This document shows, piece by piece, positions 1-9,093 of a DNA stretch of 64,000 nt (position 1 is its first letter; each line of letters begins with the position of its first letter). The notes below the pieces were generated by a model that was not told the origin of the DNA, did no database searches, and saw nothing but the letters and a program-made list of their open reading frames with translations. This stretch comes from Gluconobacter cerinus (lineage in GTDB: Bacteria; Pseudomonadota; Alphaproteobacteria; Acetobacterales; Acetobacteraceae): the NCBI RefSeq assembly GCF_002723935.1, contig NZ_BEWM01000002.1, positions 124,001 through 188,000 of the forward strand, in the 5' to 3' direction. Made by a program: the position numbers and the translations under genes.

Positions 1-1160
1 CTAAGGCCGAAATTACCCCTGAACAGTACACGGAATTCTACAGGCACATTGCGCGTGCTTTTGATGAACCTTATGCAACAATGCATTGGCATGCAGAAGG
101 TACGACAGAATTCACAGCCCTTCTGTTTTTACCCAACGCCCGACCATTTGATTTCATGGAGCAGTCTCGGGAAAGCAAGATCCACCTTCATGTTCGCCGC
201 ATGTTCATCACAGATGAGGCAGATTTGCTTCCCAACTGGATGCGCTTTGTTCAGGGTGTAGTGGATACAGAAGATCTGCCGCTTAATGTGTCTCGTGAGA
301 TGTTACAGGCGACACCAGTTCTTGCTCGTATCCGCAAGGCGGTCACGAAACGCGTTCTGACGGAGATTAAAACCCGAGCCAAGGACGCAGATGCTGGATT
401 TAATGCATTCTGGGAAAACTTTGGGGCGGTTCTCAAGGAAGGTTTGTGGGAAGATAGCGAGCACCGTCAGGAAATTGCCGGTTTCGCCCGTTTCCATACA
501 ACCCATGGTGACGATCTAACGACGCTTGATGACTATATCTCGCGTATGAAGGACGGACAGGACGTTATCTACTTCCTCACAGGTGACAACCTTGACGCTC
601 TGAAGGCATCTGCACAGCTGGAAGGCTTCCATGCCCGGGGCTTGGAGGTTCTTCTTCTCTCTGATCCAGTAGATGCTTTCTGGCCAGAGCGGCTTCATTC
701 ATACAACGACAAAACTTTGCGGTCAGTCGTCTACTCTCATGGAGATCTTGAGAAGTTCTCGACAGACAATGAGGAAACAGTCGAGGCAGCTAACGTAGAC
801 ACCTTGGTTCCTGCGTTGAAAGAGGCTTTGGGCGATGCAGTGAAAGATGTCCGGAGTACGGTTCGCCTGACAAATAGTGCGGTCGTGATTACGTCTGAGG
901 GAGGCCCGGACTTGGCCATGCAGCGGCTGATGCGCCGATCAGGACAGGCTCTTCCGGAAACGCTCCCAATTCTGGAAATTAACCCTCGTCATCCGTTGAT
1001 TAAAGCCTTGGCTCAGCGCGTTGAAAAGAAGGAAAGCATTCAAGATCTTGCACGCGTGCTGTTGGATCTCGCGCGTGTTCAGGAGGGCGAGCCCCTACCA
1101 GATCCGACTGGGTTTGCTCGGTTGCTTGCAGGTTTGCTTGCCGGAGCTGCTACTATCTAA
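1..1160 (+). CDS. htpG: Chaperone protein HtpG (Hsp90), C-terminal part; 5' end outside window
   Basis: Cytosolic Hsp90-family ATP-dependent chaperone. The open frame runs in from the left edge of the window (frame starting at base 3) and ends at TAA 1158-1160, so about 386 residues are present of roughly 620 usual for bacterial HtpG. The N-terminal GHKL ATPase domain is missing because of the window edge; the middle domain and C-terminal dimerisation domain are present. Recognisable HtpG stretches include the segment around [11 protein letters not shown] and the region around [21 protein letters not shown] strong intrinsic terminator follows 33 bases downstream, so the gene ends its transcription unit. 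Confidence 0.95.
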   Translation, partial: KAEITPEQYTEFYRHIARAFDEPYATMHWHAEGTTEFTALLFLPNARPFDFMEQSRESKIHLHVRRMFITDEADLLPNWMRFVQGVVDTEDLPLNVSREMLQATPVLARIRKAVTKRVLTEIKTRAKDADAGFNAFWENFGAVLKEGLWEDSEHRQEIAGFARFHTTHGDDLTTLDDYISRMKDGQDVIYFLTGDNLDALKASAQLEGFHARGLEVLLLSDPVDAFWPERLHSYNDKTLRSVVYSHGDLEKFSTDNEETVEAANVDTLVPALKEALGDAVKDVRSTVRLTNSAVVITSEGGPDLAMQRLMRRSGQALPETLPILEINPRHPLIKALAQRVEKKESIQDLARVLLDLARVQEGEPLPDPTGFARLLAGLLAGAATI

Positions 1161-1193
1161 TAAATCGCTTTTCGGCGATTTAGGAAGAATAGG

Positions 1194-1225
1194 AAAAAGC
1201 GGAAGATTACTCTTCCGCTTTTTTT
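1194..1225 (+). terminator. Intrinsic terminator of htpG
   Basis: A 13-bp perfect stem (1194-1206 with 1211-1223) with a TTAC loop ends in a run of T. It separates htpG from the convergent araC-like gene. The A-run at the other side would let it work for the opposite strand too. Confidence 0.9.
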
Positions 1226-1250
1226 GGATCTTGAGGGAACGAACGAAACT

Positions 1251-2117
1251 CTAGCCAGTCAATTTTCTCTGACGGAGTTCTCTGGGCGAAAGACCGAATT
1301 TTTGACGGAAGCGCCTTGAAAAATGAGCCGCATTTCTAAAGCCATGTTTTGTAGCGATTTCGGCAATGGCCATAGATGTGTATTCAGCCGATTGCAGGTC
1401 CTTATAAATTCTCTCCAGCCTCTTGTTTAAAATCCAACCTGAGACAGCACCTGGTTCTCCATCAAAAAGCAAATAAAGCGCTCTGGATGATATACCGTAG
1501 GCACTGGCAATGCTTTTTGGCGTTAAATCAGGCTCTTGTAATCTGCTTTCAATATAAGACCGAATATGTTTTTGACGGTGTTTGCGTCGACCAGCAACGC
1601 TTAACTCCAGATCGAGAGAATCCAGAAGTGTTGTGATCAGAAGGTCTGTCAGGTGTTTGAACAAACGCGTCTGCGTTTGAGAGGGGCTGGCTTCCAAGGC
1701 ACCATCGAGAATTAATTCACAGCAGGTGAGAAGAAAGCGACCGGGGCCTGACTGGATTTCAAAATGGACCACAGGAAGGCCGGATAGGACAGGAAGGTGA
1801 TTGAGCAGACCGCCCTTTGTCACAGATATAAGAATGCTGTCATTAGTCAGAAGATTTTCGTGATCTAAAGCAGGCTTTTCAGAGTGATGGGTTCTGATGA
1901 GCTGTTCACGGTCAATATACAGGTTTCCACCAGCATGTCGTGAGATTGTGAAGAGAGCTCTGTCTTCATTGAAATAGGGGGAAAGGCTCTCAATCGTTTC
2001 ATGAGAGGCGCCTTGTCGTCTTTGAACGACGGGCTGCAGCCCTTGGGACGGAGTAGCAAGCGTCGCAAGCGGAATAATGCGAGCGGGCAGCTCTGGCGAA
2101 GGCCCTTTTTGGGTCAT
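1251..2117 (-). CDS. AraC family transcriptional regulator (FeaR-like)
   Basis: A 288-residue DNA-binding regulator. Residues about 180-285 form a typical AraC/XylS double helix-turn-helix, with the conserved second-helix signature ending in GFRNAAHFSRRFRQKFGLSP. The N-terminal half resembles the AraC-binding-like domain of FeaR-type activators, but its ligand cannot be read from sequence. It converges on htpG and lies downstream of the yhaN-like gene in the same direction, with a 152-bp gap that holds a perfect 11-bp inverted repeat (a possible autoregulatory operator). The target genes are unknown; no metabolic operon lies beside it. Confidence 0.85.
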   Translation of the reverse strand: MTQKGPSPELPARIIPLATLATPSQGLQPVVQRRQGASHETIESLSPYFNEDRALFTISRHAGGNLYIDREQLIRTHHSEKPALDHENLLTNDSILISVTKGGLLNHLPVLSGLPVVHFEIQSGPGRFLLTCCELILDGALEASPSQTQTRLFKHLTDLLITTLLDSLDLELSVAGRRKHRQKHIRSYIESRLQEPDLTPKSIASAYGISSRALYLLFDGEPGAVSGWILNKRLERIYKDLQSAEYTSMAIAEIATKHGFRNAAHFSRRFRQKFGLSPRELRQRKLTG

Positions 2118-2164
2118 GGCAGAAACTCTATGGAGCCTCCAGAAGAAAACAGGAATGGTCTGCT

Positions 2165-2212
2165 ATAACGAAATTACTCAGTCATAGAAATGAAAATATA
2201 GAATTTCGTTAT
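2165..2212. promoter_or_regulatory. Perfect 11-bp inverted repeat upstream of the araC-like gene
   Basis: ATAACGAAATT (2165-2175) and its exact reverse complement (2202-2212) are separated by 26 bases in an AT-rich gap, 48-95 bp upstream of the araC-like start. On the minus strand no T-run follows the second arm, so a terminator for the upstream yhaN-like gene is unlikely. An operator is the better guess. Confidence 0.5.
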
Positions 2213-2269
2213 GTGTCTGAGGAATGCCTCTAAAGCATAAAAATTAAAATATCCTTTAAATTTTATATT

Positions 2270-5200
2270 TCAAAGACGGGTAATATGACCAAAATTCTTT
2301 GCAATATCTGCAATATGTGCGTGGTGTGTGAAAAATAATATCTGAGTTCGTTTTGATATTGAAGAAAGAAGTTTAAGTCCCGAAAGAGATCTTTCTTCAT
2401 CGAATGTTATAAAAAGATCATCTGCGATAAAGGGAAGTTGGATTCCACGGTCGAGAGATTGTTCTACCGAGGCAAGTCGTAATGCCAGATAAAGTTGATC
2501 TCTAGTCCCTTCACTCATGGAGTGTACAGGAACAAGAGAGGACTTATCTGGAAGAAGGCCGGACAAAGTCAGATTGTCCGTTCCTGTGTCCTCTAAGGCA
2601 ATTCCTGCATATCGATGTCGAGTGAGGTGCGAAAACATGCTCCCTGCTTTCTCCAGCAAAGGACCATGAGTTTCCTGGCGCTGTTTTTCAACGAGACGAC
2701 GTAACATCAGGCTTTGAAGGCGAAGCGAAACATATCGCGCTGCACGATCATTCAGCTCTGCCTCTACTTCCTGTATCCGCTCGGCAGTTTCGTGCGCGCC
2801 GCCTTTATTTTCCAGAGATGTCAAAATTTGCCGAGCATCCCAGAGCCTCTTTTCAATTTCCGAGTATTTTTGCTTTAGCATAAGACTTTGCTGCTCAAGT
2901 TCGTCAGATTCCCTTTCAAGGGTCTCAGGATCAGACTTCTTTGCTTCTAACAGAAGGGCCTCAAGAGCCCGGCCGTTACCCGCAGAAAGAATAATAGTGT
3001 TCAGCTCATCACGGCGTTGAAGCAGAGTGGCGCGATGCCTAAGTTCCGCAGCGACATTATGGAGACCGTCACTGTATGAAATGCCAAGCTTCATTAATAT
3101 GGGAGATAGGCTTTGCCGCAATGAGGCGAGCCTTATAGATGTGGCTTCGAGAGTTTCCTGGAGTGTTGCTCTTTGGGTTATGAATTCTTGACGTTTGTGT
3201 TCAGCCTCTTCGGACTGTTGAAGTGAGATACATAAATTTTCCAACGAGGTCTTGTTATGCTTTTCAAGCATGGAATTGAGAGAATTTTTAAATTCCAGAA
3301 TATCCACGTAATTTTTATGGTGCTCTTTCTTTTCGCTTTCCAAACGGATTTGAATTGATCGCGCTTCTTGCACATCAACAAGATCAACATGCCGGGCCCC
3401 AGCAGGATAATGGCAAGAGGTACAAGCTGTTTCCCATGAAACCTGCCATGCGGCCAAATTATGCTTGAGCGTCTCAAGTTGACGCTCTTCAGCTGCGATA
3501 GCAGTTTGCAGTCTTTCTTGGGCCTGTTTTTTATCCAGTGCACTCCTTAAATGAGCCTCATATTCATCCTGAATATTTTGAGCATGCTGGAGGCAGAGAA
3601 CAAAATTATCCGTCTGAGCCTCCTGTAGGTAAGGTGATAACTGTTCTAGTGCAGAACGTTTTTGCTGCTGTTTTTTCTGAAAAGATTCTGCAATTTGTTC
3701 CTGATGCTTTGATTTGGAAAGAGCATCAATTCTAGCGTCACACCAGCTCAGAAACTCTTTAGGTGGAAGTGCGGGCAGTCCAAGATATTTTAACTTTTCA
3801 AACCAAGTGTTTTGGCGAGAAATTTGTTGTGATTTAACAAAGAGGATATTTTGCTCAGCCTGAGCAGCTTCAATTTTAATGCTGCTAATATGATGGCTAA
3901 GATCGTTCAGTCGAGCCGATTGCTCAGCATGAGCATGGCGCCGATCTGCAAGAATATCTGTGTTTTTTAGCAGAATGAAAAATGCATTTAAAACAGAGGG
4001 ATCCGGATATTTCTCTGCTTGTAAAATACCCTGAATGTTGCACCAGGTCGTATCGCGGAGATCTCGTGCATTCGAAAGAGCTTCTGTGGAAACAGCATCT
4101 CCAGATTTTTCCAAAACATCACGATCAAAGATTTTCTTGGAAAGCGCCTCTTGGAGTTTTAGGAGAAGGCCATTTTCCTGAAGAGACTTCTCCTCAAGGT
4201 CACGCCATTTAAGGTATTCTTCGTCAATGATCTCTTTTTCCAGAACAGGAAGACCATCCAGCGCCGACCAACGATTTTCAGTAATTGCTGACCAAGGAAG
4301 CAGACGATCAAATGCTGCATTAGTGTCGTGAATGGCTGTTTTCAGATCCTTTTTTAATTTTTCAATTTCATCATCAATTCCACCTAGGCTTCTTGCATAG
4401 TTCAAATTGGTTTTTAAGTGCTCGAAATCGGCTGTAGAAACGGTTTTCCGCTCGTCAGAAGAAAAATTAGAAGATCGTATTAGATCAAACTCTTGGCGTA
4501 ATTTTTCTAAGCGATCTTTTATTTCATGCTCAAGCGTAAGATAATTTTCTCGCTCTTGAAGCTTTTTATTTAAGGCGTCCAGCGCGCCTGCGTCAGGAAG
4601 GCGATTGGGCGTTGCGCGATGTCGTGCCCAAAATTGCTCCATCCAGATTTCGTCATTGCGAATTCGGTCTAACCTTAAATTTGTATCGATATCGATTTTA
4701 TTGATAAAATCATTTCTATTAATTAATGATATTATCCGGTTTGCATCATCTAAAATTTTGCCTCTTGGCGTGGACTTATTTATACGTTCTGATATCGACT
4801 CTAATTTTAATTTTGTTGCAGATTCGATGGTTGTTTCTGTTTTTATTTCTGAAAGAATAACTTCAAAATTGTCGCATTCAGAGAAAGAAAATTCAGGAAG
4901 TCCTGATTGCGAAAGTTGTAATTGCAGATCCATAAGCTGAAGATAGGGAATGCTGATGTTTCTGGCCCGAGAGTTTTCTCTCTGCCGCACGACAAGGCGT
5001 TGGTGTTCAGCATTACATTCAGAAAGGGCTTTCTCTTCTTTTTCCTGCGTTTCGCGGGCGACAGTTAAATCGTGAGGGAGGACTGCGGTATTTCTCAGGG
5101 TTTTATTCAGATCTGAAAGGTCACGCTTTGCTTTCAGAATGGCAGATGTACTGCTTCCCTTTCGCCATTGAGAGTTCATTTCTTTTTCGAGAGAAGTTAT

Positions 5201-5683
5201 CAGTCCGCCCAAACCGCCGACGCCCAGACCTGCGGAAAGAATTTGCAGGCCTGCATCGTCCTTAAGGCGGCGCATTTCCTCACCGCCGTCACGAAGGCGA
5301 CGATGGTCAAGAGCCCATCCGGTTTCGAAGCTTTTAGCGTCCAGGTCTCCCATCCATTGTCTCAGCAACTCGTCACTTTTGGGGGTGGCGTCATCGGAGG
5401 CGTAGAAGGTCTGTGTGCGGGCTCTACGTCGTATGCCCTCCAGTACTGCTCCATTGTGACTTACCTGTCCGCCAACTCGCAGAAGGGGGGCTGCACTTAT
5501 CCAGTCTGCACTGATGTGATGCGGGAACTGAAAGAGAAAATCCCTGATAGCTGCAAGCATCGTGGATTTTCCAGCTTCATTGTGTCCATGAATGACGTGA
5601 AAATCCCCTTCCGATTTTGGAAAGGTAATAGTGCGGTCTTGAAAGCCGCCATATCTGAACAGGTCAAGACGATCAAACCGCAT
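2270..5683 (-). CDS. YhaN-like AAA ATPase with long coiled coil (SbcC/Rad50-like)
   Basis: A 1137-residue ATPase of the SbcC/Rad50/YhaN type, predicted to work with the metallophosphoesterase encoded just upstream in DNA end processing or repair. The N-terminus carries a Walker A motif (GHNEAGKST, about residue 32), the middle about 850 residues are rich in Glu, Lys, Gln and Leu as expected for coiled coils, and the C-terminus carries an ABC-type signature (SEGTRDQLYLALRLA) followed by Walker B (FIADDLFITFDEE). I chose the ATG at 5683 because it overlaps the upstream stop as TGATG, which implies translational coupling; the frame stays open 20 codons further up. The central coiled-coil part is clearly more AT-rich than the ends. 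Confidence 0.88.
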   Translation of the reverse strand: MRFDRLDLFRYGGFQDRTITFPKSEGDFHVIHGHNEAGKSTMLAAIRDFLFQFPHHISADWISAAPLLRVGGQVSHNGAVLEGIRRRARTQTFYASDDATPKSDELLRQWMGDLDAKSFETGWALDHRRLRDGGEEMRRLKDDAGLQILSAGLGVGGLGGLITSLEKEMNSQWRKGSSTSAILKAKRDLSDLNKTLRNTAVLPHDLTVARETQEKEEKALSECNAEHQRLVVRQRENSRARNISIPYLQLMDLQLQLSQSGLPEFSFSECDNFEVILSEIKTETTIESATKLKLESISERINKSTPRGKILDDANRIISLINRNDFINKIDIDTNLRLDRIRNDEIWMEQFWARHRATPNRLPDAGALDALNKKLQERENYLTLEHEIKDRLEKLRQEFDLIRSSNFSSDERKTVSTADFEHLKTNLNYARSLGGIDDEIEKLKKDLKTAIHDTNAAFDRLLPWSAITENRWSALDGLPVLEKEIIDEEYLKWRDLEEKSLQENGLLLKLQEALSKKIFDRDVLEKSGDAVSTEALSNARDLRDTTWCNIQGILQAEKYPDPSVLNAFFILLKNTDILADRRHAHAEQSARLNDLSHHISSIKIEAAQAEQNILFVKSQQISRQNTWFEKLKYLGLPALPPKEFLSWCDARIDALSKSKHQEQIAESFQKKQQQKRSALEQLSPYLQEAQTDNFVLCLQHAQNIQDEYEAHLRSALDKKQAQERLQTAIAAEERQLETLKHNLAAWQVSWETACTSCHYPAGARHVDLVDVQEARSIQIRLESEKKEHHKNYVDILEFKNSLNSMLEKHNKTSLENLCISLQQSEEAEHKRQEFITQRATLQETLEATSIRLASLRQSLSPILMKLGISYSDGLHNVAAELRHRATLLQRRDELNTIILSAGNGRALEALLLEAKKSDPETLERESDELEQQSLMLKQKYSEIEKRLWDARQILTSLENKGGAHETAERIQEVEAELNDRAARYVSLRLQSLMLRRLVEKQRQETHGPLLEKAGSMFSHLTRHRYAGIALEDTGTDNLTLSGLLPDKSSLVPVHSMSEGTRDQLYLALRLASVEQSLDRGIQLPFIADDLFITFDEERSLSGLKLLSSISKRTQILFFTHHAHIADIAKNFGHITRL

Positions 5684-6915
5684 CAGCTTGCGCTCCCCAT
5701 CAGTCGTGCGCGCAAGGCAGAACTTGCTTCTTCCAGCGGCCAACTATTTTCATCAGCCATCAAAGAACTTCTCTCGACACATCCAGGAAGTGCGGAGAAG
5801 AACATTTCAAAGTCATCAGAAAGCGTTGCTATAAACTCGGGATCGCTCATGAGCTTCGACAAAGCCGTATCCAGGTCATGGAGTGTATTTGTAGTGGGCG
5901 GAGAGGTAGTCTTGTTCCGGAGCTTCTCCAAGGCGATTGGGTTCTGACCAGTATCCAGGGAGACAGCAACACTCCTTAAATCGTCTTGCCAGCAGGTGGA
6001 TGCACAGAGGCTGTCATGCAGAGTGGTTGTTCCCGTTAGCGTCACACGTGCGATAACAGTGCGTCCGTCGGCCTGAGCCAGAGCGTGCTCCATACGGAGC
6101 CTCGCGGCATGCATGACGTCATCCAGGTCATGCAGGTCCGCTATATCTATGACGATATGGCTCCAGCGTATGACATCACAGGCAACTGGTGTGACAGACT
6201 GAACGGTGTTGTTTTCGACACTGACGAGCATTGCCCCACAAGTGCCTGTCTCCCGGATGTGGCGCCCTTGAAGCACCCCAGGAAACACAATCCATGGATG
6301 ATGACAAACAATCTGCCGGGCATGAACATGCCCTAGAGCCCAATAGTCATAGTGCTTTGACGCAAGTGTTTCGACGGAGCAGGGCGCATAGGTTTCATGT
6401 TCGCCGTAGCCGGAAAGAGAGGTATGGAGAACACCAATATTGAACCATCCGGAAACAGGCTCAGGGTATGTTGGCGTCATGTCTTTTCGAACATGTCTTT
6501 CACGAAAGCTCTGACCATGCAGGGCGACCTGGATGTCTTCCAGTCGTATGGTTTCAGGAGCATCATAACTGAAGTGATCGATACCAGCCGGTCGAGGAAG
6601 CTCACGTGCGATGACGGACTGAGCGTCATGATTGCCCGAAAGAGTAATCACTCGAATTCCAGCATGCACGAGGCGACTAAGAGATTTCATCATGTAGAGG
6701 CCGGTACTGGCGTCCTGCCAGCTCCCATCATACAAATCGCCTGCGAGGATCAGAAAACTGACCTTTTCCTCGATGGCAATAGCGATGAGACGATCCAGAG
6801 CTCGCCGGGTTGCATTCCGGATTTCTTCCAGTGGAAGACCCTCATAACGGCTTAGTCCTCTAAGGGGGCTATCGAGATGAATGTCGGCGGCGTGAAGGAA
6901 GCGGAAACTGGACAT
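5683..6915 (-). CDS. YhaO-like metallophosphoesterase / DNA repair exonuclease (SbcD-like)
   Basis: A 410-residue calcineurin-like phosphoesterase. Metal-binding motifs are visible in order: D11-x-H13 near the N-terminus (AADIHLDSP), GDLYD (about 59-63), GNHD (about 96) and GHVH (about 195). This is the nuclease partner of the YhaN/SbcC-like ATPase encoded immediately downstream, whose start codon overlaps this stop. Family knowledge suggests double-strand end nuclease activity with Mn2+, but YhaO/YhaN pairs are much less studied than SbcCD. The gene starts back-to-back with a glycosyltransferase gene with only about 50 bp between them. Confidence 0.9.
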   Translation of the reverse strand: MSSFRFLHAADIHLDSPLRGLSRYEGLPLEEIRNATRRALDRLIAIAIEEKVSFLILAGDLYDGSWQDASTGLYMMKSLSRLVHAGIRVITLSGNHDAQSVIARELPRPAGIDHFSYDAPETIRLEDIQVALHGQSFRERHVRKDMTPTYPEPVSGWFNIGVLHTSLSGYGEHETYAPCSVETLASKHYDYWALGHVHARQIVCHHPWIVFPGVLQGRHIRETGTCGAMLVSVENNTVQSVTPVACDVIRWSHIVIDIADLHDLDDVMHAARLRMEHALAQADGRTVIARVTLTGTTTLHDSLCASTCWQDDLRSVAVSLDTGQNPIALEKLRNKTTSPPTTNTLHDLDTALSKLMSDPEFIATLSDDFEMFFSALPGCVERSSLMADENSWPLEEASSALRARLMGSAS

Positions 6916-6964
6916 AGCGACACTCTAACGCGAGAGCAGAAACGAGCGAAGAGTGTTTTGGAAG

Positions 6965-8410
6965 ATGGCCTTGACGAAGCAAGACAACCCACCCTATGCC
7001 GGATCAATGGATAGTGGGACAGCCTACGGTAATGCACCTCGTGAAGTGATTGCTGGAGGAGGACAACGGCCCACTCCCAAGCATCAGTTTTCTCTCGTGA
7101 CCACGGTACGGTGGGAAACACCCTATATTTTAGAGTGGCTTACCTATCATTTTTCGATAGGGTTCGAGCACGTCTACATATATTGCAATGATGACGACCC
7201 AAGCGAACTTTATGATGAAGTTCTTCCTTTAACTGTCGGCCCTAATCCTAAAGTGACATTTGTTCACTATGGGGTTGTCGGTGCCCAGTTTCAGATGTTT
7301 GTTCATTATTTACGCCACTATTCGACTGAAACAGAGTGGCATATGTTTCTAGATGTCGATGAGTTTTTGTGTCTGAGAGATTGCGACAACATCGAAAAAT
7401 TTCTTGGAAAATTCCCGCAGAATGATGCTATTTATTTTAACTGGTCATTTTTTGGCAATAACGGTCATAAAATTCGACCTAAAGGTTCTATTCTGACCAA
7501 TTATACGCGCCGCGAGAACGGAGCGACGCCGTTTACGAAAATCCTCGTAAGGTCAGCGGCTGTTCCTTATCAGGTTATCTTTGAAAACCCGCATGAAGCA
7601 ATTCACCATAATCTTCTCACGGTAGCACCGCATCTCAGGGCCACGAATGTTTTGGGAGAGACGATGCTTGGCTACTATGAAAATTTTCCTGAAAACGCGT
7701 GGGCGTACCTTAAAGAAAACGAGCGAAATCACAGTATAATGGATATCGCTTTTATTTCTCATTATAATATAAAATCCGATAAAGACTTTGAAATCCGTGC
7801 AAAGCGGAGCGTTGTTGGGAATTTTAGTGGTCAAAACACTTGGAAGTTAATGACGCAGTTAGAGCGCGAAAACTTCTTTTCGATGACAAATGCTGTTCAC
7901 GACACTTATCTGGCCGATTACTGGAAAAAATTGTCTGATGCGCGTGTAATCTGTGTTTTTCCAATTTCAATGTGGCCGCTTTTGTCGGAGGGATGCACCG
8001 CTACCCAGTCTTTAGCACTTTTGGACATCTCTCCAGAAGATGACGCTGAGGGCCCACTTTCAGGACAAATCGGTAATTTCCCTGCGCACCATACTACTGA
8101 AGAAAAAGACCCGTGGTGGCAGGTCGATCTTCAGGAGGAAGTAAGCGTTCATGAAGTGCGGTTGTTTAATCGACTTGATACTGCATTAGAGCGTGCAAAC
8201 AATCTGGCAATCTCTGTTTCAGTTGATGGAGAGGCTTGGGCCGAAGTCCATCGTAAGGAAGACGGACAGATTTTCGGTGGTGCCGACGGGAGCCCCTACA
8301 TTTGGGTGACCCCAGAAGGTATCCGAGCGAGATTTGTAAGGATTACAATCCTAGGTGAAAGAACATACCTGCATTTCAGTCAGATTCAGGTTTACGGCCT
8401 GCCTGACTGA
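6965..8410 (+). CDS. GT92-like glycosyltransferase fused to C-terminal F5/8 (discoidin)-like domain
   Basis: About 481 residues from the ATG at 6965; a GTG at 6953 is also in frame. Residues about 35-300 match the GT-A type glycosyltransferases of the GT92/Glyco_tranf_2_4 group: an opening TTVRWETPYILEWLTYHF segment, a CNDDDPSE segment and the acidic motif FLDVDEF. The last about 130 residues look like an F5/8 type C (discoidin) beta-sandwich, with PWWQVDLQ, VRLFNR, ARFVRITI and FSQIQVYG. No signal peptide is seen, so it is probably cytoplasmic and acts on a surface polysaccharide precursor; the sugar is unknown. The coding sequence is AT-richer than its neighbours and stands alone. Confidence 0.75.
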   Translation: MALTKQDNPPYAGSMDSGTAYGNAPREVIAGGGQRPTPKHQFSLVTTVRWETPYILEWLTYHFSIGFEHVYIYCNDDDPSELYDEVLPLTVGPNPKVTFVHYGVVGAQFQMFVHYLRHYSTETEWHMFLDVDEFLCLRDCDNIEKFLGKFPQNDAIYFNWSFFGNNGHKIRPKGSILTNYTRRENGATPFTKILVRSAAVPYQVIFENPHEAIHHNLLTVAPHLRATNVLGETMLGYYENFPENAWAYLKENERNHSIMDIAFISHYNIKSDKDFEIRAKRSVVGNFSGQNTWKLMTQLERENFFSMTNAVHDTYLADYWKKLSDARVICVFPISMWPLLSEGCTATQSLALLDISPEDDAEGPLSGQIGNFPAHHTTEEKDPWWQVDLQEEVSVHEVRLFNRLDTALERANNLAISVSVDGEAWAEVHRKEDGQIFGGADGSPYIWVTPEGIRARFVRITILGERTYLHFSQIQVYGLPD

Positions 8411-8427
8411 AGAGGGCGACTATGTTT

Positions 8428-8934
8428 TTAGTGATTGGCGAGATACTGCGTCACGATAACGGGCAAATTCTGTTGTAGCTTGTCAGTCGAAGCTGTTTCC
8501 TCATTGCGAAGCCGCTCCAGAAGAGACAGGTCGCTGCTGAAACCCAAGCGGTCTGCAAGGATCGCCAGCATATTCAAAGATGCGATCTGATGAGCGCGGT
8601 AACTGACGTCGGTGAGTACGTTTTTGAGGAGATTACTTTCCTCTCCAGTGCTCAACAAACTGGAAACAGTGCTGAGAATAGAAGAGACGGTCTCATGCGC
8701 TGCGGGTGTTTGCCGACCATGTCGGCTCAGAAGGGCCGTGATGTCGCTGACATGTTTTCGACGCAGGATAAGGTCCTGTTCCATCTGGGCGCTCACACTT
8801 CCATAGCGCTCGCAGAATGGAAGCTCTGAAAGAACGGTCTCGATAGCTTTGGTCTCGATTGCCAGATGGTCCTGCAACCGCTCCAGATAAATATCCAGTG
8901 CTGTTGTTTCTGCGGACTTTGTTCTGCCAGCCAT
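8428..8934 (-). CDS. Ferritin-like four-helix protein (DUF892/YciF-like)
   Basis: A 168-residue, mostly helical protein that begins with a helix rich in Glu and Leu (IYLERLQDHLAIETKAIETVL) and has the length and helical layout of DUF892/YciE-YciF ferritin-like proteins. Those are linked to stress responses in other bacteria, but the biochemical role is not settled. AGAGGAAA upstream gives a good ribosome site for the ATG at 8934. It converges with the glycosyltransferase gene, 17 bp apart. The family call rests on general pattern and is moderate. Confidence 0.5.
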   Translation of the reverse strand: MAGRTKSAETTALDIYLERLQDHLAIETKAIETVLSELPFCERYGSVSAQMEQDLILRRKHVSDITALLSRHGRQTPAAHETVSSILSTVSSLLSTGEESNLLKNVLTDVSYRAHQIASLNMLAILADRLGFSSDLSLLERLRNEETASTDKLQQNLPVIVTQYLANH

Positions 8935-9030
8935 GGGTTTCCTCTAGCGTCAAGACGACGGGGTCTTGGCTTATATCTGTGCATGACGCCTAAACTGTCA
9001 ACGTCATGATGAAAATTCGGCGTAGGGTAC

Positions 9031-9066
9031 AAAAAAAGTCCTCATACCAGAGGCTGGTATGAGGAC
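9031..9066 (-). terminator. Intrinsic terminator of the TonB-dependent receptor gene
   Basis: A 14-bp perfect stem (AGTCCTCATACCAG and its complement) with a 3-base loop runs into seven T on the minus strand, just past the receptor stop codon at 9094. Confidence 0.92.
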
Positions 9067-9093
9067 TGTACGAAGCGATATCTGGTCGGAAGA

